Of a stretch of 64,000 bases of DNA, positions 24,873-33,471 are shown piece by piece. Each line of letters begins with the position of its first letter. The stretch's first letter is position 1. The stretch is from M55B157 sp965657825. GTDB lineage: Bacteria; Actinomycetota; Actinomycetes; S36-B12. The notes under the pieces are model-generated. The model was not told the DNA's origin. It saw only the letters and a program-made list of their open reading frames with translations, and did not search any database. The stretch lies in the NCBI GenBank assembly GCA_965657825.1, contig CBFHQG010000002.1, positions 1 through 64,000 of the forward strand. Reading direction: 5' to 3'. The translations under genes were made by a program, and so were the position numbers.

Positions 24873-25879
24873 CAACTGTTCACCCGGGCCAAGGCCCGAA
24901 GGATCCGTTCGATGACACGGTGCGGTTCGTGAGTGATCTCAGCCCACGTCCAGCGAATGATGATGAATCCAGCCTGCTCGAGGTCATCTTGGCGCCGCTT
25001 CTCTCTCCATAGGTCGGCGGGGTCGCGATACTTCAGTGCACCGTCTGCTTCGCCAAGAACTCTGCCCCACCTGAAGTCGGCTCGATACCCTCGTCCGCTT
25101 GCCCCGCGAACTAGCGCTTGAGGTTGGGCAGGAGGGAGTCGTCTTCGCTGGAATTCGATCCAGGACTTGGCTTCCAAAGCCGATTCCAGCCGCGGGTCGA
25201 TGATCCCCGCCCATTGTTTGACACGGACGATTCCACGGCCGTGGTGGTCATCGAGGACCCGAGAGAGTCGATGCTGCAACATCTGGTGTTCCGTCTCACG
25301 ACCGAGTGCGTCTAAGAGTTGGTAGGTGGTGAGTCGCATGTGCGGTGACCGAGTCCGAAGCCATTCGTATTCCCGCCGCAACCCCTGACTTAGGATCCAG
25401 GTAATCAGCCCTGGTGATGTCACTTCACAGGCGATGTCGACCGCCGTCCTGAACGGCGAGGTGAAGTCGGTGTCGCCCACATGGACTCGACACTCGTCGT
25501 CGATTCGGCCCTCACGAATGATGACTCTGCCCCTGTTGCCGCGCCTGACCGGCGATCCGACCGGCACCCAGATCAATGATCGCGCCGACGCGGCTTCAAT
25601 ACCCCAGACTGATGCGGCGACAACTCCACCGATGATCGGGGTCACACCATGTTGCTCCACGAATGTGCAGGCCTCGTTCGTCGCGGCTTGAACGGCGACG
25701 GCAGGATCAAGGCAGTAGGTGTCCCTATGTATGCGAGTGATCATGCCCCGCTCGGCTAGGTAAAGCAGTTGCCGGCGGCCGATACCCACCAATCGGGACT
25801 GAGCTCCGGTAAAGGATGCCGAGCCGAAGGCGGTGTGGAGGTCGGCGAGGGCCCGAGTTGTGGGACCGTAGTTCGCCAT
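24872..25879 (-). CDS. AbiEi-like winged-helix plus VSR/DUF559-type nuclease domain protein
   Basis: The protein has 335 residues. The first 70 resemble the AbiEi-type DNA-binding region (FTGAQSRLVGIGRRQLLYLAERGMITRIHRDTYCLD). The C-terminal 110 residues have the VSR/DUF559 restriction-like pattern: a Glu/Trp-rich start (ALEAKSWIEFQRRR), then GYRADFRWG, GEADGALKY, and EKRRQDDLEQAGFIIIRWTW. These acidic residues plus the Lys would form the PD-(D/E)xK core. Such proteins are common orphans in actinobacteria. Their role is unknown, and candidates are defence or a toxin-antitoxin function. It is flanked by 58-bp repeats, consistent with mobility or exchange. Confidence 0.75.
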   Translation of the reverse strand: MANYGPTTRALADLHTAFGSASFTGAQSRLVGIGRRQLLYLAERGMITRIHRDTYCLDPAVAVQAATNEACTFVEQHGVTPIIGGVVAASVWGIEAASARSLIWVPVGSPVRRGNRGRVIIREGRIDDECRVHVGDTDFTSPFRTAVDIACEVTSPGLITWILSQGLRREYEWLRTRSPHMRLTTYQLLDALGRETEHQMLQHRLSRVLDDHHGRGIVRVKQWAGIIDPRLESALEAKSWIEFQRRRLPPAQPQALVRGASGRGYRADFRWGRVLGEADGALKYRDPADLWREKRRQDDLEQAGFIIIRWTWAEITHEPHRVIERILRALARVNS

Positions 25880-25956
25880 ACATCGAACAATTACGGGGAA
25901 TCACCAGACGACGCGAGTGGCGCATGAGTTGCTGTGGATTGAATTGGCATCGTGAC

Positions 25957-26014
25957 TTTGCGAAGGAAATCCCGAAATTCAGCCGGCTGAAATTAGTACT
26001 TTCGTGCGCAAACT
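25957..26014. repeat. 58-bp imperfect repeat, right copy
   Basis: This copy matches the repeat at 24815-24872 in length and in terminal inverted repeats (TTTGCG at 25957-25962, CGCAAA at 26007-26012). It lies between the start of the nuclease gene and the stop of kmo, and contains an AGCCGGCT palindrome at its centre. Confidence 0.6.
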
Positions 26015-26020
26015 GCTGGA

Positions 26021-27373
26021 TTAGCGGCGGGTGAGGCCGGAAATCGCCGCTGCCGCAGCCCCGACCGCGGCGCCGAGTGCACCGGCGGCCACTGCTCCAG
26101 CCGTCAAGCGCTGGGCCCGCACCCGCGGCTCGATCTCGGCATACGGGGTAGTAGAGAACGACACCATGTCGTAGCGGGTGCGGTAGCGCTCCCCGAAGGC
26201 CCGATTCAAGGACTGCTCCACCGAGTGCAGCACTCGGTATCCGGGTGAGTTGACCGAGTCACGCATCTCGATGAAGTTGTGCAGCGCGAGATCGGCGATC
26301 GCATCTCCCTGCGGCTTGCGGATCGCAGCGTAGTCGGCCAACGCGGCTGCCCAATCGTCACCGTGCACGTCGAGTTGGCGCAGTAGCTCCACGCAATCCT
26401 CGAAGCCGGCATTGGCACCCTGCCCGTAGAACGGGCAGATGGCATGGGCGGCATCACCGATCAGCGCGACGCGACCGATGTTCCACGGCGCGCACCTGAC
26501 GGTCAGCAGAGAACCGATCGGGTTCAGTCGGTAGTCCTCCTCGAGGTCGGGCATGAGGGTGGAGGCATCCGGGTAGTTGTCGTCGAAGTAGCGACGAGCC
26601 TTCTCTGGGGTATCGATCTCGTCGAAGGATCCGGGGCCCTTGCGGGGCCAGAACAGCGTCGCGGTGAACGAACGATCGAGGTTGGGCAGTGCGATCATCA
26701 TCGACGCCCCGCGCGGCCAGATGTGCAGCGCTGCGGGATCGAGAGCGAAGTCACCATCGACCGGCGGGATGGTCAACTCCCGGTAGGAATGGGACAGGTA
26801 GTCCTGGGAATAGTCGAAGCCGTCACGGGATTGCATTGCTCGTCGCACGACGCTGAAGGCGCCATCGGAGCCGATGACTGCGTCGGCGGAGACATCGACC
26901 GGACCATCCGGGCCGATGAACGACAGGGCGTTCGTGTCCAGATCCAGTGCGCTCAGGCGATGCTCGAAGTGCATGCTGACCGAGGGCAACGATTCGGCGG
27001 CATCGAGGAGGACGGCATTCAATTCGCCACGGCTGATCGAGTTGATGCCACGCTCGCCGTCAGCGCTATACGGCTGGAACGCCTCGTCGCCCTCGACCGT
27101 GTGGATCATCCGCCCGGTCATCAGCAAGCCGCGGGAGAGGACCTCGCTTTCCAGGCCGACCTCGCGCAGGGCGGTGAGGCCGCGGGTGGAGATCGCCAGG
27201 TTGATACTGCGTCCGCGCTCAGCACCGCTGACTCGCGGATCCGGACGCCGCTCGTAGACATCGACGGTGTAGCCGCGCCGCCCGAGCATGGTGGCGAGCA
27301 GTGCCCCGGTCAAACCGGCGCCGACGATGGTGACACTGCCCGTGACACTGCTGCCCGTGACACTGCTGTTCAT
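26021..27373 (-). CDS. kmo: Kynurenine 3-monooxygenase
   Basis: The 450-residue FAD protein has a Rossmann motif VTIVGAGLTGALLATMLGRRG with the acidic end VYERRPDPR, an RSINLAIS block typical of KMO, and the second FAD motif ALIGDAAHAICPFYGQGANAGFEDC. A C-terminal hydrophobic stretch (AVAAGALGAAVGAAAAAIS) may contact the membrane. It hydroxylates L-kynurenine to 3-hydroxykynurenine with NADPH and O2. It overlaps the ACMSD gene by ATGA and is last in the operon. The N-terminus carries a duplicated SSVTG from a 15-bp tandem repeat, so a start at a later codon is possible. Confidence 0.93.
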   Translation of the reverse strand: MNSSVTGSSVTGSVTIVGAGLTGALLATMLGRRGYTVDVYERRPDPRVSGAERGRSINLAISTRGLTALREVGLESEVLSRGLLMTGRMIHTVEGDEAFQPYSADGERGINSISRGELNAVLLDAAESLPSVSMHFEHRLSALDLDTNALSFIGPDGPVDVSADAVIGSDGAFSVVRRAMQSRDGFDYSQDYLSHSYRELTIPPVDGDFALDPAALHIWPRGASMMIALPNLDRSFTATLFWPRKGPGSFDEIDTPEKARRYFDDNYPDASTLMPDLEEDYRLNPIGSLLTVRCAPWNIGRVALIGDAAHAICPFYGQGANAGFEDCVELLRQLDVHGDDWAAALADYAAIRKPQGDAIADLALHNFIEMRDSVNSPGYRVLHSVEQSLNRAFGERYRTRYDMVSFSTTPYAEIEPRVRAQRLTAGAVAAGALGAAVGAAAAAISGLTRR

Positions 27374-28398
27374 GCGCGTGCCTCCTGTCGAGTTGCCGTC
27401 ACCGTCGCACCGAGCCAGCGCGAGGCGTTGCCACCGAGGATGGCCTCGCGCTGGTCCTCGGAGAGGAAATCAGACTCCCGAACGACACGACCGGCGGGTC
27501 GTTCGCCCAGCGGGTATGGGAAGTCCGAGCCCATCATCACGCGTTCGGGGCCCATCGTCTCGACGAGAAGCCGCAGAGATCGCTCATCGAACACGACTGA
27601 ATCGACACTGAAGCGGTCGATATAGGAGGAGGGGGGGCGCTGGGAGACTCCGACGAGGTCGTGGCGTTGGTGCCACGCATTGTCCATCCGGCCCAGCCAC
27701 ATGGCGAATGACCCACCACCGTGTGCGAAGCAGATGCGTAGGTCAGAGGAGACCCGATCGAAGACGCCACCGAGGATCATCGCGAGCACCGACAGATGCG
27801 TCTCGGCTGGCATCCCGACCAGCCACTGTGCCATCCATCGGGAGGTACGGGTGGTGACGGGCATATCCCATGGATGAACGAAGACTGGGGCGCCGACTGC
27901 CGCGCAGTGCTGCAGGAACTCGACGACGCCAGGATCGTCGAGATCGCGATCACCGACGTGGTTACCGATCTCGACCCCGGCGTGCCCGTTGGCCAGGCAG
28001 CGGTCGAGTTCGCGGCAGGCTGCTTCCGGATCGGCGAGGGGGACCTGACAGAAAGGAATCAGTCGGTCGGGCGCCTCGGAACACATCTGCAGCGCGAGGT
28101 CATTGAAGATCGCCGCGACCCGCGATGACTCGGTGGTGTTGCGGTGATAGGAGAAGAACACCGGGGTGGGTGACACCACCTGGACGTCGACGCCATCGGC
28201 ATCCATCTCTGCGATGCGCGCGGAGGCGCTCCAGCAGCGCTCGTCGATGGCGCGGAACTCCTCATCACCCAGCATGATCATCGCGTCGCGTTCGCTGGTG
28301 ACTCGCAGCCACGGCCACGGCCCAGCACCGCCGGTCTCGGTCTGTAGATCGGGCCAACCGCACGGGACGTTGTGCGAGTGGATATCGATGACGCGCAT
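27370..28398 (-). CDS. 2-amino-3-carboxymuconate-6-semialdehyde decarboxylase (ACMSD)
   Basis: The start at ATG 28398 gives 342 residues. The amidohydrolase-fold zinc site is visible: DIHSHNVP at the N-terminus, FVHPWDMP in the middle, CFAHGGGSF and the late MMGSDFPYPLGE. The length and motifs agree with bacterial ACMSD (NbaD). It decarboxylates aminocarboxymuconate semialdehyde to aminomuconate semialdehyde, diverting carbon from quinolinate and NAD synthesis into catabolism. It follows the 3-hydroxyanthranilate dioxygenase gene by one base and overlaps kmo. Confidence 0.92.
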   Translation of the reverse strand: MRVIDIHSHNVPCGWPDLQTETGGAGPWPWLRVTSERDAMIMLGDEEFRAIDERCWSASARIAEMDADGVDVQVVSPTPVFFSYHRNTTESSRVAAIFNDLALQMCSEAPDRLIPFCQVPLADPEAACRELDRCLANGHAGVEIGNHVGDRDLDDPGVVEFLQHCAAVGAPVFVHPWDMPVTTRTSRWMAQWLVGMPAETHLSVLAMILGGVFDRVSSDLRICFAHGGGSFAMWLGRMDNAWHQRHDLVGVSQRPPSSYIDRFSVDSVVFDERSLRLLVETMGPERVMMGSDFPYPLGERPAGRVVRESDFLSEDQREAILGGNASRWLGATVTATRQEARA

Positions 28399-28399
28399 G

Positions 28400-28927
28400 T
28401 CACCCCTTGCCCGGGTGCAGGTGTCCGCAGGAGGGACACACCCGGGCAGCCTCGTCGGTGTAGAACGCCTCGAACACCGGTGGCAGGTCAGCGGCGATGT
28501 CGCGGACCTGCAGTTCGACCTCGTGCACCTTCGCGCTGCACTGCGGGCAGTACCACTGGAACTTCTCCAGGGTGCCCTCCTCGCGGACACGTTCGAAGAC
28601 CAGGCCGATGGAGCCGGTCTCGGGGCGCTGAGGCGAATGCGGCATGTTGCGGGGCAGCACCCACATCTCACCGGGGCCGATGGTGACTGTCGCGGGTCCG
28701 TCGGGAGTCATCAGATCCACATGCATGGTGCCCTTGATCTGGTAGAAGACCTCCTCGAATGGGTCGACGTGGTAGTCGGTACGCGCGTTGGGACCACCGA
28801 CGACCATGACGATGAAGTCCTCACCTCCGGGGAACATCTCCTTGTTGGCGACCGGGGGCTTCAGCTCAGGGCCGTTTGTGGTGACCCAGGTATCGAAGTC
28901 GATGGTGCGGGTCAGGTCGTCGGTCAT
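28400..28927 (-). CDS. 3-hydroxyanthranilate 3,4-dioxygenase
   Basis: The 175-residue cupin has the Fe(II) ligands in TDYHVDPFEEVFYQIKG (His and Glu) and LPRNMPHSPQRP (His). Its C-terminus carries two CxxC pairs, CPQC and CPSC, forming the rubredoxin-like iron site found in bacterial enzymes. It opens the ring of 3-hydroxyanthranilate to aminocarboxymuconate semialdehyde, the substrate of the next gene product. It overlaps the upstream RidA-family gene by ATGA and precedes the ACMSD gene by one base, so all four genes form one tight operon. Confidence 0.94.
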   Translation of the reverse strand: MTDDLTRTIDFDTWVTTNGPELKPPVANKEMFPGGEDFIVMVVGGPNARTDYHVDPFEEVFYQIKGTMHVDLMTPDGPATVTIGPGEMWVLPRNMPHSPQRPETGSIGLVFERVREEGTLEKFQWYCPQCSAKVHEVELQVRDIAADLPPVFEAFYTDEAARVCPSCGHLHPGKG

Positions 28928-29364
28928 GGGACGGGCCTTTCGTCAGCGGCGCCACGGTGGGCGACCGCGGTGATCTCGATGAGCAGGTGGGGATGGGGCA
29001 GTTCACGGACGGCCACGGTGGTGCGGGTCGGACCGGTGTGGTCGAAGAACTCCGCGTACGCGGAGTTGTAGCCGGCGAAGTCGGCCATGTCGACCAGGTA
29101 GGAGGTCACCTGCACGAGGTGCTGCAGACCGAGACCCTCCGTTGCGAGCAGATCGGAGATGTTGGTGATCACCGCGCGGGTTTGTGCGGCGATATCGAGT
29201 GTCACCGATCCATCAGCGGCAACATCCACCCCGATGAAGGTGTCATCGGCGCGGCGACTGGAGGTGCCCGAGACCCAGACGAGATCGCCGACGGACTTCA
29301 CGTGGGGATACGCCCCCCGCGGGGTGGCCTTTCCTGGCACCACCCGGGCGCTGGATTTCGTCAC
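28924..29364 (-). CDS. RidA-family 2-aminomuconate deaminase
   Basis: I prefer the GTG at 29364, which has a good Shine-Dalgarno (GGGAGGA) eight bases upstream, over an ATG at 29400. This gives 146 residues. RidA/YjgF landmarks are GDLVWVSGTSSRR, TRAVITNISDLLATEGLGLQHLVQVTSYLVDM and the C-terminal HPHLLIEITAVAH. In the nba/amn pathways a RidA-like deaminase turns 2-aminomuconate into 4-oxalocrotonate, and operon context supports that role. It is the first gene of the operon and diverges from the LysR regulator. Confidence 0.85.
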   Translation of the reverse strand: MTKSSARVVPGKATPRGAYPHVKSVGDLVWVSGTSSRRADDTFIGVDVAADGSVTLDIAAQTRAVITNISDLLATEGLGLQHLVQVTSYLVDMADFAGYNSAYAEFFDHTGPTRTTVAVRELPHPHLLIEITAVAHRGAADERPVP

Positions 29365-29430
29365 GGTTCCATCCTCCCGGTCGATTCCTCGTCGTGCCAT
29401 GCCCGCTGGTTACCCATTGGGGAGACTGCC

Positions 29431-29446
29431 ATGCCTAAGGGGGCAT
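29431..29446. promoter_or_regulatory. Candidate LysR-regulator binding site
   Basis: ATGCC and GGCAT form an interrupted palindrome of the T-N12-A type in the 93-bp region between the divergent ridA-like gene and the LysR gene. The position fits a site that controls both. The spacing differs by one from the common T-N11-A. Confidence 0.4.
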
Positions 29447-29457
29447 AGCCTGAGGGG

Positions 29458-30393
29458 GTGGTCACTCTCGCGCATCGGCTGCTCGACGGCCGACTCAAAC
29501 TGCGGCATCTGGTGCTGGCGACGACCATCGCCGACGCGGGCAGCCTGGCCAGAGCGGCCGAGCAACTGCACATCACCCAACCCGTGGTGACCCGTGGACT
29601 GCAGGATCTTGAAGCGATCGTCGGGGTGACGCTGTTCGACCGGTCGACGCAGGGGGTGGTTCCGACGGTCTACGGACGGGCCTTCGTCGAGCACGCGAGA
29701 GCGGCGCTCGCGGAGATCCAGCAGGCGGGGCGCACCTTGACCGACCTCGTCGAGGCTGAGACAGGCACGGTCACGGTCGGTACACACCTGGCTGGATCCA
29801 ACATCCTGCTCCCGTTGGCGATCGCTCGACTGAAATCACAGCGCCCCGGGGTCGCTGTCGTCGTGCGCGAATCGACCCCCGATGTGCTGCAGTCGGAGTT
29901 GCTCGTGGGCGACGTCGATCTCACGGTCGGTCGACTCACCGCTACCGACGCGCGCATTGATCAGGAGCGCCTGTACATCGAGCCGATCGTGTTCGTCGTG
30001 CGCGCGGATCATCCGATACTGCGGGGAGCAGTCCCGACCTTCGCCGAATTGGCCGCCCTGCCGTGGATCGTGCCCGTAGGCGGTACTGCGCTGCGTCGTG
30101 AACTCGAACAGGTCTTCGCCTCGCATGCGCTGGTGTGGCCGGAGGACAGGGTCGAGTGCACCAGTGCGCTCACGCTGCGCCGCCTGATCCTGGATCGTGA
30201 CTGTGTTGCTGCGCTGCCTGAACTCGTTGCTTGCGATGATGAATCCCTCGCGATCGTGACACCCATCGATGCCGACCTGGCGCACCTGGCTCGTCCGGTG
30301 GGGATCTCGCGTGTGCGATCGCGGTGGGAGCCTCCCGCTGTGACGGCGTTCATCGAAGGTCTACGGCGGGTGGCTGACGATCTATCGGATTAG
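29458..30393 (+). CDS. LysR-family regulator of the kynurenine genes
   Basis: The protein has 311 residues and starts at the GTG at 29458. The winged HTH is LKLRHLVLATTIADAGSLARAAEQLHITQPVVTRGLQDLE, followed by the LysR substrate-binding domain (TGTVTVGTHLAGSNILLPLAI and later PWIVPVGGTALR). It sits between the two kynurenine operons, divergent from one and overlapping the stop of the other by 4 bp. This makes it the likely regulator of both. The effector is probably a pathway intermediate such as kynurenine, which is inference. Confidence 0.9.
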   Translation: MVTLAHRLLDGRLKLRHLVLATTIADAGSLARAAEQLHITQPVVTRGLQDLEAIVGVTLFDRSTQGVVPTVYGRAFVEHARAALAEIQQAGRTLTDLVEAETGTVTVGTHLAGSNILLPLAIARLKSQRPGVAVVVRESTPDVLQSELLVGDVDLTVGRLTATDARIDQERLYIEPIVFVVRADHPILRGAVPTFAELAALPWIVPVGGTALRRELEQVFASHALVWPEDRVECTSALTLRRLILDRDCVAALPELVACDDESLAIVTPIDADLAHLARPVGISRVRSRWEPPAVTAFIEGLRRVADDLSD

Positions 30394-31139
30394 TCGCGGG
30401 AATCGAGGCTGAGGGCCTCGCGGAGCAGGGCACGCCGCACATCGGAGACGGCCGAGGCTGGGTCGAGGATCTCGTAGTGGCCCTCACCCGGCCTCAACAT
30501 GAGCTCCAGTCGTTGCCCCTGCTCGATGACATGTCGCCGGTAGGACTCACTCTGCGTGAGCGGAACGTCGCTATCAGCGTCGCCGTGGAGGATCACCCGG
30601 CGACCAGCGGAATCGGGGACGAGTACCGCGGGATCACAAAGTGCGTACCTGTCGGGGACGTCCTCGGGGCGGCCGCCCATCAGCGTGTCGACGGCACCAT
30701 CGCCGAGGTGTTCTTTGCTGGCCTGAGAAAAGCAGACGACCGGAGCATGCAGGATGATCGCGTCGAAGGGTGGCAGTACTCCCCGTGAGGTGGCCCACGC
30801 CACCAACCCACCTCCCGCGGAATGGCCGCAGATCGCACGGCGAGTCGTGTCCACTCCGTGTCTGACGGCACTCACCAGTGCGTGATCGATCGCAGCCGCG
30901 GTGTCATCGAGAGTTGCCGGCCACGCGTTCTCATAGGTGCGGTATTCGATGCTGAACACGGCGAAGCCGTGCGCAGCCAGGTCCAGCGCACTGGGCTCCT
31001 CGATCTCGCGACGCCAGACCGGTCGCCAGAAGCCACCGTGGACGAGCACCACCAGAGGCGGGTTAGCGCTCTCGGGCAGGAACCATTCGCCAACCTGCAT
31101 CGGGTCGGTTCCGTATGTCTCGACAACGCGGTGGGTCAT
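30390..31139 (-). CDS. Kynurenine formamidase (alpha/beta-hydrolase type)
   Basis: The start at ATG 31139 gives 249 residues. The oxyanion HGGFWRPVWRREIE, the nucleophile elbow ICGHSAGGGLVAW, the acid loop LHGDADSDVPLTQS and the His in GEGHYEILDP mark an esterase/lipase-like formamidase, similar to the eukaryotic AFMID type and unlike metal-dependent KynB. It removes formate from N-formylkynurenine. It overlaps the kynureninase gene by ATGA and is last in the kynA-kynU operon, which supports the assignment over a generic esterase. Confidence 0.85.
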   Translation of the reverse strand: MTHRVVETYGTDPMQVGEWFLPESANPPLVVLVHGGFWRPVWRREIEEPSALDLAAHGFAVFSIEYRTYENAWPATLDDTAAAIDHALVSAVRHGVDTTRRAICGHSAGGGLVAWATSRGVLPPFDAIILHAPVVCFSQASKEHLGDGAVDTLMGGRPEDVPDRYALCDPAVLVPDSAGRRVILHGDADSDVPLTQSESYRRHVIEQGQRLELMLRPGEGHYEILDPASAVSDVRRALLREALSLDSRD

Positions 31140-32401
31140 GCGTCCAGGCGACGCCGCAGCGCATCGGCCGCCCGCCAGCAGTCGTGGTACGTCGAGTACA
31201 GCGGGACGGGTGCGAACCGGATGATGTCGGGATTGCGGGTATCGGCGATGACTCCATCGGCGTCTCGCAGGGTGTCGGCGAGCGTGTGGATGTCGCAGGT
31301 GAAACGCACTGAGAGCTGGCAACCGTGCCGATCATCCTCAGGTGGAGTCACGATGCTCATGGCCCCCGGAGGCACTTCGCTCTCCACCTCATCGAAGAGC
31401 GTGCGAAGGTATCCGGTCAGGCGCAGGCTGCGCTCGCGTAGCTGCGGCATGCCTATCTCGTCGAAGATGCCCAGCGATACCTCGACCGGGGCCATCGCAA
31501 GGATCGGCGGGTTCGACACCTGCCACGCATCAGCCGTGGCCGGCGGGTCGAAGTGGCGTTCCATACGGAATCGCGTCGCGGTGTCAGTGCCCCACCAGCC
31601 GGCCAGTCGCGGCAGTGACGTATCGCGCGCATGGCGGGAATGTATGAACGCACCGGCGACGGCACCCGGTCCGGAATTCAGGTACTTATAGGAGCACCAG
31701 GCCGCGAAGTCGACATCCCACTCGTGAAGGCTCATCGGCACATTGCCGGCTGCGTGAGCGAGGTCGAAGCCGACCATGGCGCCGACAGCATGCCCCGCAT
31801 CGGTGATCGCGGGCATGTCGATCCACTCGCCGGTCAGGTAGTTCACCGCGCTGAACATCACGAGAGACAGATGGCCGGCGTGCTGGTCGATCGCCTCGAG
31901 GATGTCTTCGGTGCGGAGGATGTCCTCACCATCACGCGGTCGCAGACGGATCACCTCGACCGCCGGGTCTAGACCGTGCCAGCGCACCTGAGCATCGACG
32001 GCGTAACCATCGGAGGGGAAGACGATGTCCTCCATGAGCACCTTCGTGCGCCCACCGCTTGGCCGATAGAAGGTGGCCATGAGCAGGTGCAGGTTGACGG
32101 TGAGGGAGTTCATCACCACCGTCTCCTCCGGTAGAGCGCCCACGAGGCGAGCCGCGGGATCACGCAATGCCTCGTGGTAGTCCTTCCACGGTCGAGGGCC
32201 AGTCAGTTGACCCTCGACACCCCACTGCGCCCACCGACTGAGTTCGACTTCGACGGCCGGGGCTGTCGCGCGCGGCTGGAGGCCCAGGGAATTGCCGGCG
32301 AAGTACGCCATCTCGGGGTGGTCTCCGGAGAAAGGCGGGATGTGGAATAGCGAACGCCAGCCGGGGTCGCCGACATCGAGGTCGGGCTCATAGGAACGCA
32401 C
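31136..32401 (-). CDS. kynU: Kynureninase
   Basis: I place the start at the GTG at 32401, 13 bp after the dioxygenase stop, giving 421 residues. The PLP enzyme shows YFAGNSLGLQP near the N-terminus, FSAVNYLTGEWIDM, GFDLAHAAGNVPM and the PLP lysine in CSYKYLNSGPGAV. These match KynU. It cleaves 3-hydroxykynurenine to 3-hydroxyanthranilate and alanine. The formamidase gene overlaps its stop codon by 4 bp. Confidence 0.94.
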   Translation of the reverse strand: MRSYEPDLDVGDPGWRSLFHIPPFSGDHPEMAYFAGNSLGLQPRATAPAVEVELSRWAQWGVEGQLTGPRPWKDYHEALRDPAARLVGALPEETVVMNSLTVNLHLLMATFYRPSGGRTKVLMEDIVFPSDGYAVDAQVRWHGLDPAVEVIRLRPRDGEDILRTEDILEAIDQHAGHLSLVMFSAVNYLTGEWIDMPAITDAGHAVGAMVGFDLAHAAGNVPMSLHEWDVDFAAWCSYKYLNSGPGAVAGAFIHSRHARDTSLPRLAGWWGTDTATRFRMERHFDPPATADAWQVSNPPILAMAPVEVSLGIFDEIGMPQLRERSLRLTGYLRTLFDEVESEVPPGAMSIVTPPEDDRHGCQLSVRFTCDIHTLADTLRDADGVIADTRNPDIIRFAPVPLYSTYHDCWRAADALRRRLDA

Positions 32402-32414
32402 GGGCGTCAGCCTG

Positions 32415-33266
32415 TCAGATGCGCGTGCGGGAGGACCACAGTTCGGGGAAGGCTTGGCGCACCAGGCTGCGCTCCAGCCATGCCACACCTGCAGAGCCTC
32501 CGGTGCCGATCTTCGCGCCCATCGCGCGGCGTACCGCCATCAGATGGCGGTACCGCCAGTCACTGAACTGCTCGGCAAGATCGGTGAGGATCTCGGCGAG
32601 TTCACGCAGGGGATCACCGTGTGCGGTGCGTCCGTACAGGTCGACCCACACATCCTCCACTGCGTCGTGAGCCTCATAGGTGGTCGACGTGTCGCGATCG
32701 AGCACCTCATTGGGAATGGCGAATCCCTGCCGAGCAAGGTAGGCGAGCACATCGTCGTACAGGCTCGGTTCGGCGAAGGCGTCCAGCAGGCGCTGATAGT
32801 GGTCGCCGGCGACATGCTTGTGCGGGCGCAGCAGAGCGGGGTCTTTGAAGCCGAGCAGGAACTCGACGTGTCGATACAGGAATGACTGGAAACCCGAGGC
32901 TTCGCCGAGTTCTTCGCGGAAGGAGTTGAAATCCGCGGGAGTCATCCAGCGGAAACTGACCCAACTGGCATTCAGTGCCGTGAAGTGATCGACACTGCGT
33001 CGGAGGGTCACCAAGGCCTCGCCGAGGTCATTGCCGCGCAGTGCCTTCTGCGCGGTGCGCCACTCGAAGGCCAACAGGTTGAAGTACAACTCCATGATCT
33101 GGGAGCACACCAGGAACATGTACTCACCGGGCACGTCGGTGGCCGTGCGCTGCAGGCTGGCCAGGGTCGAGGCGCGGACATAGGCGTCATAGGGGGTGGT
33201 CTGCTCGAACTCCACCCGGGGTGCACTCGCCGCATCGGGCTTTCCGGGTCGTCGACGACTGGTCAT
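32415..33266 (-). CDS. kynA: Tryptophan 2,3-dioxygenase
   Basis: The start at ATG 33266 (MTSRRRPGKPDAAS) gives 283 residues. A longer frame extends far upstream but is antisense to the lipoprotein gene. TDO landmarks are EYMFLVCSQIMELYFNLLAFEWR, FRWMTPADFNSFREELGEASGFQS, YRHVEFLLGFKDP and FSDWRYRHLMAVRRAMGAKIGTGGSAG, which contain the haem His and substrate contacts. It opens the indole ring of tryptophan to N-formylkynurenine and is the first gene of the kynA-kynU-formamidase operon. Confidence 0.95.
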   Translation of the reverse strand: MTSRRRPGKPDAASAPRVEFEQTTPYDAYVRASTLASLQRTATDVPGEYMFLVCSQIMELYFNLLAFEWRTAQKALRGNDLGEALVTLRRSVDHFTALNASWVSFRWMTPADFNSFREELGEASGFQSFLYRHVEFLLGFKDPALLRPHKHVAGDHYQRLLDAFAEPSLYDDVLAYLARQGFAIPNEVLDRDTSTTYEAHDAVEDVWVDLYGRTAHGDPLRELAEILTDLAEQFSDWRYRHLMAVRRAMGAKIGTGGSAGVAWLERSLVRQAFPELWSSRTRI

Positions 33267-33471
33267 GGTGCTCCAGTCTGTCCCTTCTGGGCCGGGGAGG
33301 GAACCACCTGTCACCGGTCGAGGTGAATCGGCATGACCGGTATGCCCTGATGTCCCCCCGCCAATGGGATCCTCCGTGGGGAACCACCGGGGGCAGGCGG
33401 GCGTCTGTAGGTGTGCAGGATCGTCGGCCGACCGGACAACCGGGTCGGGGAATCGTGGAGGATGGAACATC

